This document shows, in pieces, positions 21,907 through 33,232 of a stretch of DNA of 64,000 nucleotides; within the stretch, counting starts at the first letter, position 1, and every line of letters begins with the position of its first letter. The DNA is taken from assembly GCA_019022495.1 (NCBI GenBank), contig JAFEKR010000016.1, forward strand, positions 992,001 to 1,056,000, read 5' to 3'. Position numbers and translations under genes: made by a program. A model generated the notes under the pieces. The model had not been told where the DNA came from. It did no database searches and saw only the letters and a program-made list of their open reading frames with translations. The stretch is from Epichloe hybrida. Lineage: Eukaryota > Ascomycota > Sordariomycetes > Hypocreales > Clavicipitaceae.

Positions 21907-23500
21907 TCACTTCAAAAGACCACCAGGATCCATGAGTTCAGGAAACGGCTTGCCTCGAAACCTTGGCGCCTGTTCCTCATGTGACCGCAGGATTGGCTGC
22001 AGCTCCGTGCCGGCCCTGGGTCTCGCCCGCGATGTCCTGGAGTTGAGCGGGCCCAGGAGACCGCCCAGATCCTGTAGCAACGCCGTTGAACCACGGCGCA
22101 CGCCGGTGTTGCCGGCAGGCACGGAGGGCGGGGGAACAGTGTTGGGAGAGCTCGGCTCTATTGTTGACGACGTGTAGCTTCCGCGTCGGCAGCTGCTGCT
22201 GCTGCCTTGAATGGATTCCTCGAGCAAACCGCCCACGTCGAGCAAGGACAAGCCCTTCTGGCCGGGCTGCGAGTCCGATCTGGAGAGAGGATCGTGTGCA
22301 AGTGAAGAGTCGTCGCTCAGCTCCGTCTGGCTGCGGCGCCTGGAGCCCTGCCAGTCGATGTCCGCGTGCAGACCGGGGGCCGGCTTCGGCGCGCGGGTGA
22401 ACGGGCCGACGCCCAGGCCGACGTCTCGCACGAGGTCCTCGTCACTGCCCCAGTGTCGTCGGAGAGTCGGTCTGCGCGGGTTGCTGGACCGGTCAAAGGA
22501 GTCGGCGCCCGAGGTACGTCGGAACTTCTGCTTCTTCACCCCGCGGTCGCGAACGAATGAGCCCAGAACCAGGGCGTTGGCGGCGCCCGTGGCGAAAAGA
22601 AGCTCGACTGAGGCCAAGAGCGATCGATATTGCTGACGGCCGTGCTCCTGTATCGTTCGCGGCAGTCGAAATATGGTCATTCCGACGACGGCCAGACTCA
22701 GTGAGAAAAGGAGAACGAGCTGCAGCTTTCGCCGAGCAGTCATGTTGCTCTGCAGAATGATGGGGATCGGAAAAATGACGAGCAAGAGGTCGGTTAGAAT
22801 GTTGCACGAGGCCATGGTGATGAGCTGCACGTAGGCTTGTCGACATTGACCGCCTGGATCAGGCAGGACCTGCCAATAGCGAGTAAAGGGCCGGCATTCT
22901 GTAAAATTGCTGATGGTGACGCCGACAAATGTCACAACCAGAGTCCATCTGATGGCGATGAGTGCTGTGTGGTGAGATCGCTGCCAGGTGAGGTCTGTTA
23001 GTCGCTTTAGAAATTCAAGAATGCAAAACTTGAGGATCCAGAGCCTAAAATAGCACGAGCACGGTTAGGACTTGGGACAGCGATCAGGTCCACGAGTTTA
23101 GTTTTGTTGTTGTTGTTGGAAGAGGGGAGAGGGGAGAGGGGAGAGGGGGGATCGAGTCATCATACGTGGCAGCATAGAAGAACCTGCTCAGCAACACGAG
23201 TCCGCTTGCAATGGTCTTTTGGCGCAATTCCGCCTGTGTGAGCTGAGCACCGGTAAAGTCGGCGTTGTTGGTGCCGAATCTCAATACATAATGGATGCAA
23301 ACCATGCGGAAGACGAGCGGAATGATGGCCAAGGCAGCCACTTTGTCCTCGATAAAGAGACGCTCGGTTCTGATAAAGCGCCCAGTCACACGCAGCAGGA
23401 TCATGAGCGTGCAGAATGACGTGGCCCACCAACAAACGAGAAGCGTCGGTTTATCGAGGCGAAAGGCGCGCAGTTCTGGGGCATCCGTATAAATCGTCAT
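21907..23500 (-). CDS. Fungal rhodopsin-domain integral membrane protein (PTH11-like)
   Basis: Seven-helix fungal membrane protein of the rhodopsin-domain/PTH11-like group, some of which act as surface sensors; the ligand cannot be read from sequence. Exons 23500-23166 and 23044-21907 give 490 residues. The 121-bp intron rejoins FYAAT to LWILKFCILEFLKRL. Hydrophobic helices include PTLLVCWWATSFCTLMILL, VAALAIIPLVFRMVCIHYV, ALIAIRWTLVVTFVGVTI, ILTDLLLVIFPIPIIL, LVLLFSLSLAVVGMTIF and SVELLFATGAANALVLGSF. The family signature NFTECRPFTRYWQVLPDPGG is present. The cytoplasmic tail of about 200 residues is rich in Ser, Arg and Pro, with many possible phosphosites. There is no N-terminal CFEM domain, so it is not the canonical PTH11 layout. 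Confidence 0.87.
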
Positions 23501-24187
23501 GGTTGTTGGTTTGCGTCGCTCCGCGCCCGCCGAGCTCCAGGGACGGGCTCGACGAGCGAGGATGTTCTAGTGAAACGAGTAGGTGACGATTTTTGCAATC
23601 ACTTGATGCCTTCAGTGGTCCGCGCGTGGGGGAAAAGGTTCCGAGTCGTGGGTGCAATCCAGAGTCTTTGAGTGTCAGGATGGCATGAGCATTGAATGTT
23701 TAAATGGCTGGTGTTGGCGTGTCGAGGTCGTATCACGTCGTATCACGTCGTATCAGCCTGTCGGGTGCGAGATGGGGTTGGGTTGGTCCTGTTCTCCACG
23801 GCGAGGTCGGCGGCGGCGGCGGCGGCGGCAGCGTCTGTGGCCGATGATGTGGAAGACGCTTGAAGACGGGTTGAAGACGCAGAGAAGCAGAGACCAGGAG
23901 GGGATGGAGGGTGGAAGAAGCAGTTCTGGAGATTACGGAGAACGTGGAGGCGGCTTGCTGGGCTGGGCTGACTCCATCCGTATGATGGATGCAAGGCGCC
24001 GCCGGGACGTGGGCGAGGACGAGAGCGAGGACGAGGGCGAGGACGAGGGCCAACAACAAGGCGTCTATTTTTACCGAGTACAGTGACAGTGTACGTACAT
24101 ATGGAGCAAGCCCTGCGTAAAAGCTCGGCTTGCGCTGGCGGCGGCGGCGTGAACGAGACGATTGTCAGACAGGGCGCAGACGCAGAC

Positions 24188-24219
24188 GAGTCACGACTCA
24201 CGACTCACGACTCACGACC
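24188..24219. repeat. 7-bp tandem repeat (acgactc)
   Basis: About four copies of the acgactc unit in the gene-free island. Noncoding as far as can be seen. Confidence 0.8.
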
Positions 24220-24974
24220 CAGACCAGACTCTAATGTATGTGGTACGGAATCACGGATTACGGACTACGGATTAGAGTCACTAGACTAGCCGTGGCATGC
24301 GGCAGGAGCGAACATTGATGAAGCCGCAGAAACGCCACATCTGCTGCTAAATCTGCCCAGTTTTGCCCAGTCTGCGTGGGCTTTTTGTGGGCTTTTTGTG
24401 GGGCACAGGCAGGGGTCTGGGTTCAGACGTTCAGACGTCACCGAGCCATCACCAATTCCCACAAACACGAAAATACTCCTCACGCTGTGTCTGGCGGCGG
24501 CACAGAAGGACGGTCCGTCGTATCGGAACCCAAGGGCGGGTTACGTTGCTCTGTTCCTAGTCCTTTGTACGGTTCACAGATTTTACGAGGGGATGAGACA
24601 TGAAGACATACTCCGTATAATGGACGAAACGGAGGACAAGAGAGAATGGTCGCCCTGCCCGCGCATAACGCGAGAGGCTGAATTGGGAGAGATTCGCGGT
24701 CCAGTCCCTGTGGCCGTCGCTTGCTTTTTGCTTGTTGAGTTGCACGATTGAATCATGCTAGGCCGCCCCAGCGATTTGTGTCTGATGGGGGGGAGGGGAA
24801 TCCTTTGTTCAATACACTTAGTGACCTATTATCATGTCTCTTGACGTCTGTGCTCGCTCCTCTGGCGGCTTAATCGAGGTCCAGGCCGAAACGAAGCCCG
24901 ACTAGTAGGCACTTCCAGATGTTTGACTCGAAAGTCTGATAAGTCTGATGGGACACGGCGACAATGAGCCCCGT

Positions 24975-25040
24975 CAGCACACACAGCACCCAGCACCCAG
25001 CACCCAGCACCCGCAGCTCCCACAGCACCCACAGCACCCA
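24975..25040. repeat. Imperfect cagcacc tandem repeat
   Basis: About eight imperfect copies of a 7-9 bp cagcacc/cacagcacc unit. Noncoding. Confidence 0.8.
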
Positions 25041-25664
25041 GGAGGATGGCTGGCCAGGCAGGGATGCTTGACTTGCCTGCCCTGTCCTGCCCTGCAGAGA
25101 GATTCGCGAGGCGGCATCGCCCATTACATGTGCCTGCGGGCGAGTGCCAGCCACCATGGCTGTCGGATGGTCAACAAAGGCAACGTTCCCTCGAGCGACG
25201 AGCTCACAGGGTATTATGTATGTGAATAGCAAAGTGTACTCCTTACTCCGTATGTAGATTCAAACTGCCCCTCTGGTTTTTGTCTGTACCGAGTACTCCG
25301 TAATCAAATTAGTAAAGGGCCTCGAGGATAGGCGAGTCCTGCCAAGCAACCCGTTCCTTTGTTCGATAACAGTAGCCTCCTCGTCTCTGCAGGCAATGGG
25401 CCTGCATATGTACATACGCAAAGAGGCAGGCAGCAGTGATTGTTGTAAACCCCCTGCTTGCTGATCGGCTTACTAATTATGTAACCACTCAACTTACCAA
25501 CTTACCGAGTACCCAGCTCGGATGAAGGGAATTTGAGACAATGTCTTGGTGCATGGCGCGATCGAAAGAGCCCCCCTCCTGGCCTGCGTCCGTGCCTCGT
25601 GCCTCGTGCCTCCCTCCTTCCCTTCTGTCTCTTCTCCGCCCTTTACATGCATGTACTCCGTATA

Positions 25665-25901
25665 CAGTCTAACCCCTGAATGATTTTACACTCGTGACAA
25701 GCCCCACGCGGGGCAGTTGCTATTAGCTGTGAGTGGCTATAGTGAGTGGAGCTATTAGCAACTTTATAGGGGTATAAAGATATTAAATAATCCTAGTAAA
25801 TACACCTAATATGTGGTACCTTTTACCCCACCTAGTAAGATATCATTGGCCTGCTACCCCTGGTTATGTACCTCGTGTAAAATCATACAGGGGTCAGACT
25901 G
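25665..25901. mobile_element. Tc1/mariner-type MITE flanked by TA
   Basis: Terminal inverted repeats of 27 bp (25665-25691 and 25875-25901) differ at two positions and begin with CAGTCT. The element is 237 bp and is bounded on both sides by TA (25663-25664, 25902-25903), the target duplication expected for Tc1/mariner transposases. The interior is AT-rich with no ORF, so it is non-autonomous. A TACTCCGTA motif (25654-25662) abuts its left edge. Confidence 0.85.
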
Positions 25902-27924
25902 TATACAGCCTCCTTTGCTGACCCCACCTTGTCACCCATGCCCCATGTCATGTCAGTCTGGTGCATGAAACGAAAATCTTCTTGACCCACCCCAACCGCT
26001 CACGTGGGTGCGTGAGAAGGAGGAAGGTGCGCCTTACCTATCTTATCTGATTTTTGTCACTACAGTGAGGAGCGGTCTTTGCTTTTTCTTCTCTCCTCAA
26101 AAAGCTCTCTACATGTAGAGAATACGGATTATTAGAGAGCATAAGCTATAAAATTGACAACTCAAGTCATCTTTTCCATCATCGAGGTCCTGCCCAATCG
26201 TGCGTTTTTGCGTAGGTAGGTCTCTCACTGTCACGTCACGACGTGAAAAAAAAAAAAAAAAAAAAAAAAACCTCCACAAGTACGGAGTACAGCACGGTAC
26301 TAGTTTTTTTTTTTTTTTTTCTCTCTTCGACGCTTTGCCAACACATGCCAAAAGTCACCAGTGGCGCACACCAATCTTCTTTTTCAGGCAAAGTACTCCG
26401 TACTCCGTCGACGTGTGAAATAATATCATGGGACCGACTTTTACTCAACCGGGTGCTGCAGCTGCAGCCTGCCCAACTCGCAGCACTAGCTTGGTACATA
26501 ATGGCGACGCGACAATGCGTCATAAGATAAGGTATAGAGTCAAATGCGGATTACGGATTACGGATTACATACAATAGGGCCGTGGGTAACAGGCAACCCT
26601 CTTCTGTTATTTAGCAACCCTGTCTGTGGCTATATACGTCCATGAGGGGTTTAAACTCGGTGAAATAGCAGCTGCATTTCAGGAACAAACTGGCTGGTTG
26701 CTGGTTCGACGTTTTGACATGTTGAGCCAGCCCCAGCCGCACAACTCGCCCATCCTGCATCCTGTTTACCGAAACTTGGCTCCTACGGGCGAGTTCAGAT
26801 ATAAGACAACCCGCTTTCGAATTCGTCGGTCCGGAGACTTGTCGGGGCCGTTGATTTGCGAAACAAGATATGCAATGACGGATTCACCGCAGCCTCCCGG
26901 GTCAATCAATGCCTGGATGCTATAATACATACAGCGTTGGCCGGCCGGTGTTCACCGGATATCGACAAGGGGTGGCTAATCACCAACCGAATCAACAATA
27001 ACTCCGTATTCCGTATTGTCTCCCCTGGTCGCAGCCCCCTTCATCTTCGGTTTTCACAAAAAAAAAAACCCGAATTCAGGAAAGAGTACGGACTACGGAG
27101 ACCATGGGCGAGAAAGAGCACAAAGTCGAAACGTGGCAGGGAGGACTTGACTCGCAGCCGAGAAGGGCTCTACTCGGGCTTTCGAGTCCCTGGACGCTCT
27201 GGAAGTGAAGCGCGCCTCGAGGCTTCGAGGTGCGGCCAATGCATCAAAAGTCCCAGTCCCGCCCGTAGTGACATCAGTCATGAACTCGGTAGATGGATGG
27301 GTTGGAGACAAAACATACGGAGTAGTACGGAGTATGTACAGCATGGCATGTACGGAGTAAATACATGTATGGGACTTGACCCAATCTCATCATAGAGCAG
27401 GGGCCATTTTACGAGCCATCTATCGCGAGGTACATAATATTACCGGCCCGGCCACAATTCGCTTTTACCGCTTTTCGCTTTCCCGGATAAAGCTGGGCCG
27501 TGTGAATGCGAACCCGTGGGATTCCTGGATCCGGGGACTTGAAACAAGTGGGACGGCTTGCCTGCCTGCCTGCCTGCCTGCAAACTTTATATAATCCGGG
27601 ACGATTGTACAAAAGTCCGTATAGGGACTAGTATTTTAAGAGCGTGACGTTAATTCCTAGTAGCCTACGGATTACTCCGTACGGATCCGTACACAGAAAC
27701 AGATGTATTCTCTTGTGGCGCTGTATAATCAACACCCTGGTACGGATTATTACTTGCAGCTGATCGTGGCTGTTGGAGAGGAACGAAAAACCGGGGCATA
27801 GATTTGTAAAACAATCCAGGGGGGTGCGGTCCATTGTGCTCCGCGGAGAAAGTATCAAATATGCGCAGCAGTAGTAATTCGCGCCACGCCTGACTTCTCC
27901 CGACCACGTGTGAAGAACCAGAAC

Positions 27925-30900
27925 TTATTGTCCCATCCCCAAAGCCCTCACCGCCCCCCGAACCTCCTCCTTCCCGGCAGCACTCCAATCCACGCTCGTC
28001 AGCTTCGCCATCCCCCTGCCCTCGCAAAACCCTGACACGCCCCAGATCTCGTCGACGGCCACGCTCCTCACCCTCGGCCAGGGATGGAACATCAGCGCCC
28101 CAAGTCTCTTCCTGGCCTCGTCCACGCCCGCCCGGACACCACCACCACCACCACCACCACCGCCCTCTGTCTCGTCTGCATCCGTGTCTGCGACCTCGCC
28201 ATCAGATAGGCTGGCCACCCCCCCGTAGACCTTGATACAGGCCATAATCTTGCGAACATTGCCCGTCTTGTACCCGGCCTTTTGGGTGACGAGGCATACG
28301 TGTCGGAGACTGACGCCCCGGGCTCTCGGGAACAGACCCACGTGGAATAGGAAGGCGATGATCTCGAGCGTCGGCACGGCAACGCGATCTTCTGTCGGGA
28401 AGGTGCCGAGGTTCCGTACGAGAGACCTGCAGACGAGGTCCAGGTTACGCTGGGACGCTTCGCAGAAATCTGTGAGCGCAGCGCGACTCGAGACGACGAG
28501 GTCGTCGTTGCCTGTGTCGGCGGACGTGACTAGGCCGGACATGAGCTCGGCCATCCACGCTGCGTGGTCATGGGGCGCGTGCTCCAGAAGTAAGTCGAAG
28601 TCGGATTTTAGAGAGGGCATCGGAACGAGGTTGAGGAGGGTTGTGAAGTAGGCTTTGGAGGAGAATGTGAGAGATTGGAAAGACTCGGCGTCGCTGTTTT
28701 TTTTTTTTTTTTTTTTGGAACAATTCATGTAAAATTAGTCCTGGTGTCTTCTTCGGAAAAGTTTCACACATGTTTCGGGAAATATATATACGTCAAGTGA
28801 GCAATACCTTTCTTTCATCATGAGGGCCAGAACGGCCTGTGCTTCGGCGCGCACGCGGTCTAGTTTCTCTACAGAGAGGCGCAGAGTGCATGGGAACAAC
28901 TTTCTCAACGAATCCCCCAGCAGATCTGGGTTGGAGCTGGAGCTGCAGATGCCGCCGTTCCCCCAGAGACTTCGCACCGCTCGTAGGGCCTGGACGCGGA
29001 CATGAGAGCCCACGTCTCCCCTGGCGTTGGTCGTGTAGTCGTTCAGTCCGTCGGCGAGCAAGGCCAGGAACAGGCCCGCCTCGGCGTGTAAGAGACTGCT
29101 GCGGATGAGGCTCTGCACGATGGTCACGCGCACGTCGATGTCGTCGTCTTGAGCCCACCGACTCAGCAGCGCCTGACACGCCGAGTCGCGCCCAGACTGG
29201 ACCTGTGCCTGCTTCGCGATGGGCTGTGCCATCGCCAACGCGTGGAAGTAGCCCTGGCCAGTGACGATGGTCCGGGTAGTTGGCCTTGTTCCCACCGCCG
29301 CAGCCCATTCCTCGAGCGTGGCCTCTCGGATCGGCGAGGTTGAGAAGAGAAGGAGGATGAGAGCAGCCGCAGCTGCAGGCTGTACGGTTTCCGCCTCGTT
29401 CCTGCTGAGCCATTTTGGAACCATGGACTGAAGCGAGGTGATCAATCTCGCTGCAGCTTCGTTGGCCCGCGACGAATCTGTGAGCCGGGATGATACGGAG
29501 CCGATATACTCTCGCACTCGGGATACAGACAACGAAGCTTGTCCTGGCCGCACGGGCATGGCGGACTGGCCGATGCGTGCTAGCTGGAGCATGGGGAGAG
29601 CGGAAACCACGAGGCTGCTGGCGCCCTCTGCGATCAGCTCTGGCCGGCGGTACTCCGCGACCTGGCAATCCTCAAGAATATCCGAGACGGATGTCAAAGC
29701 CTGTTGAATCAGTGGCGACTGTGTTGGCGAATGCCCGCCTTTCTCCTGTATGGATTCCGCAATCTTGTCCAGAAGAGAGGCAAAGCACAGCAGCAGGCCA
29801 TGCCGTTCTTCGACCTGCCGCTTGGCAAGAGATTTGATCTGCCGCATAATCAGCTCAATCGAGGCCGAATAACGAGAGAAGCAGTCCGTCTTGTCCAACA
29901 GAGAGAGCCCAGCGGTCAAGACACCAAAAGCCGCTCCAGCAACTCTCCTTGACTGGGCATCAGTGTCCCCGACCCCTCTCCACCCGAAGAGACCGTCGAT
30001 CAGAGCTTCACCGTACTGCCCGGACAAGGCAGTCGCCTTCGTGGCTACCTCCTCGACAGCCCTGGAGCGCCTCGCCACCATGTGGTAGTCCACGGTCTGG
30101 ACAAGCTCGATACCCCGTTCTACGGTATCGGGATGACGACCAATGAGTTCCTGCAGGGCGGCTGATGCGCCGCGCCTGATGTTCCCTGCAGAGTCCAGAG
30201 ATGCCGTGACGACGAGCTCTGTCCCCAGGACCTGGAGTATCGAGCTCGTTGACGGATGCGCCTTTGCCGCGAACACGGACGTGGTTGGGACGCTGAGCAG
30301 TTCTCGCGTAGTATACCGACGCGCGAGGGCCCATATTCCAAAGCACGCGGCATCGCGCACGTTGGCTCCCACGCTCCCGCCAGACGTACTTCGCTGCTCG
30401 AAAGAGAGGCCCAGCAGCAGGGCGTGAATGATGTCGGAGAGTTGGTTTGCAGGAGGAGACCGTCGATAGAGCAAGTGTGACAGCGTGAGCGTCAAGCCGT
30501 GCCATTCCATATTATTGACGCTGGACAAGTTTCGAGTAGGCTTCTCTCCTGGGCTGCAAGGTTTCGTCCACAATACATTCTTGTTCAGCGACTCCAGTAC
30601 CGCTTCCACGACTTGGGAAGCCATGCCAGGATCTAGCTTGAGGGTGATGATGCTGAGTGCTTTGCTGGCTGATAATCGGACGGGCGTATCGTTGTCTGAG
30701 ATGTTTTCGAGGAGATACCCAATTGCCGTTTCCACCGTGTCCGTATTCGCCATACTTTGCTGCTGCTGCTGCTGTCGCAGCAAGGACACCGCAACAGACC
30801 GGATGACCTTTAGTATCATCTTTCTCACCACAGCCAATTTGATAATCGACTGGGACATGTCATTCTCCGCAAGCGTGATGGCGTAGACGCAGTGGAAGAC

Positions 30901-31809
30901 GGGCGCAAGATATGGATCCATGTCAGACGTCTCGGCAGCCGATCTCAGTGCGCCGGCCAGGAACGAAAGGACACCTAGGTAAAAGTACGTCGACCTCAGT
31001 GGCTCGTCCTTTCTCGGTCGAAGAGAAGCCATCGCCCACCGCACCAGGGCGTCCAGCACTCCGAGCTGCTGCATGTCTCTGCGCATCGCGACCCTCACCA
31101 ACAACGCCTTTGCCGCATCTTTTTCCTTCCCCGGAGATGAAAGATACTTGATGGCGAGGGGCACAACCCTCGTCGTGATGCCGGGAAGATTCCGAGGCCA
31201 GTCGAATCCGTCTATGCTTGGAACGCAGCCAGAATCCTCGGCATCCAATGTTGATATTGTCGACAGATCAAACGGTGCCAGGAGCAAATGCGAGAGCCAG
31301 AGGAGCACCACGTAGCGCTGCTCCCATTCCCACGCTGGCTTCTGTTGGAGATGCGACTTTTCTTCCGCCTCCTCAACAGCAGACAGGAGTACCTCGAGAT
31401 ATCTGGTTTCCACATTGAGGAACCGCACCACGACCTTCTCCCCTCGGACTTTGCAGAATGCATAGAGGATCCTGGAAATGGCATAATCGACTGGTACGAG
31501 TAGTTCCGACTGCCTGGTCGTTTGCTTGACCCGATGCCTCATCTGGGCGTATTCCAAATACGACTCTGCCAGGAGGGGAATACATCTCGGCAGATGAGGG
31601 TCCAGTAGCTGGGGGAGCTCTTGGAACATGTCCAGAACCATTGTTGTTGACTTCCATGTCTCCCTTGCCCGCACAAAGGATCGCACTCGAGTTCCCCCAT
31701 GGGCGTCGGACTTGCGCAGAGCCGTGCTCAGCCCACGGTCGAGGTCGGCAATCAGATCTCCCGAGATCTTCTGCAGCTTGATGTCGAAGTCTGCCTCCGG
31801 AGCGTCCAT
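27925..31809 (-). CDS. TBCD: Tubulin-folding cofactor D (Cin1/Alp1/TBCD)
   Basis: HEAT/ARM-repeat chaperone that binds beta-tubulin and, with cofactors A, C and E, forms the alpha/beta-tubulin heterodimer; it acts in the cytosol. Exons 31809-28808 and 28693-27925 give 1256 residues, the usual length. Family segments include VDYAISRILYAFCKVRGEKV near the N-terminus, LLWLSHLLLAPFDLSTI, and NVRDAACFGIWALARRYTT in the middle. The C-terminal exon carries LVPMPSLKSDFDLLLEHAP, and its end includes a poly-Gly stretch near 28140-28165. The intron is 114 bp with branch GACTAAT. Its acceptor (..AACAG) follows directly on 20 A, an unusual acceptor with no pyrimidine tract. A 21-A run (sense strand) lies about 110 nt upstream of the ATG. 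Confidence 0.94.
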
Positions 31810-33232
31810 GGCGAGTCTAGCAGCTCGCGGCCTGCAGCCTACTCTCTACAAAAGAAGACTCTGGTGAAGGCAGATGTCGGCTTGAAAGGCCTGAATGGCC
31901 TGCAAGGTTGGTGTTGTCTTTTTTTTTTTTTTTTTTTTTCTCCTCCTCCTCATTAGCGGGGTATCCAGGCGCGGGCGAGTTCTCTTCCCGGAGTCAGGAC
32001 TAATGGAATCCCAGTCACTCAAATCATCAAAAAAAAAAAAAAAAAAAACATCGAGCGACGAATCAGAGTGCCCCTCAGCTCAGCATATTCGTATTCGTCA
32101 TTCGGTCAATTCAACATGGTAGGCATCTGCGTCACAGGCAAGCTAAGCTCATCACAAGTTCACAACAAACCCAGGTTGGCTCACGCGGCCCGCCCCACTT
32201 CAGAGCTGCGGTCAACCCACAACCCTAACCCTTGAATCCGACGACCTCGATCCAACTCCAATCCAACTCTAATCCAACTCCAATCCAAATGAGCCTCGGA
32301 CGAGCACACAGACTAGTCATACAAGTTCTTCCACAAGTCCCATTCACCCTTCTCTCTCAAGCCATGTCACACCACATGGTGCCAAGACCCCCCAAACCAA
32401 ACGAAACTCTTCGTCCGCCCTGCCAAACGACAGAAAAGACGACTTGTTCCATGGGAAACCAACAGATGACACAGAAACAGCACTGTTTGAAATCTCTGAA
32501 TTCTTGGCAGGAAACCGTTCAGCAACCCAATTTTTACAGCGGCATCTCCGTTAGTCACCCTGAATCTAGGAGTCTCGCGTCGTCTCAGCCTGGAAATAGT
32601 GGGGCGCTACGATGAGTTCGCCAGTTTCTCAAACACACGCGTTTTGCACGACGATTGGACGACACCCAATCCTGAACCTCTTTCTGTTCGGTGAGTGAGA
32701 GGAACTCTGAAGCAGGGGGGCGCTTGTTTCCGTCTTTCCGGAAGGAAACCACGGACCCGGCATCCTTTTTTTTTTTCTTCCCCTTCCGTGTGGTTTCTTC
32801 GTTTTACACAAGTCTTGTTGCGTGAATCGTGACTGTTTCCGGTCCGGTGCAGGGTGTGTGTGATTGGCGACCGCAGGAGAGAGGTTTCTGGCCGTCACGA
32901 GGAGAGCAAAAGTTGCAAAGTCCACCACAGTCTCACATTCACGATCACATACTAGGTCCTTGGTGGTCTGTGCGTAAAGTGAAGCCTCTCTGCAACGTTA
33001 TTGGATCAAGAGCACATATTGTGGTATGATGAATGTTGCTCGTACGACATGGCGTAGTCTATCCAGCTCCCAGAATCAAGTAGAGAAAACGATGAATGGT
33101 ATTCCAAGCACACCAGTGTCGGCCGTGCTGTAATATGCTTGCGCTCAGAGTAATTATGCTATTGTACTGTACTGGTGGTCTTCCAGCTTTGTCGAGTATG
33201 TAGTTGATCATTATTTCATGCCATTAAAAGAG
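31810..33232. other. Intergenic region between TBCD and the GH76 gene
   Basis: No gene is supported. It contains the poly(T) run 31919-31939, an A-run at about 32029-32047, and short tandem atccaactc-like units at 32249-32288. An ATG at 32116 sits directly before a possible GT donor, but the spliced reading closes within 20 codons. The downstream part may hold the 3' UTR of the GH76 gene. Confidence 0.5.

Larger units (their letters stand above)
23501..27924. other. Gene-free island of about 4.4 kb
   Basis: No spliceable or homologous coding region was found despite several random frames open over 100 codons. The stretch carries ten of the 21 TACGGAGTA-type motifs, a TA-flanked MITE (25665-25901), facing A- and T-runs around 26245-26320, and several tandem repeats (acgactc 24188-24219; cagcacc-like 24975-25040). 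Many cggattacggattac-type strings occur near 24250 and 26545-26570. It behaves like a small accessory or repeat-collecting region between two conserved gene blocks. Confidence 0.55.

Noticed and set aside
23652..24086. 144-codon plus-strand frame in the gene-free island
   Set aside because: Arg/Gly-rich frame through cgg and gag repeats, no splice or homology support.
26626..27395. Overlapping open frames of 99 and 179 codons
   Set aside because: Composition is not protein-like, and they run through TACGGAGTA repeats and tandem sequence.
32116..32240. ATG followed at once by a GT donor, like some ribosomal-protein genes
   Set aside because: The spliced reading stops after fewer than 20 codons.
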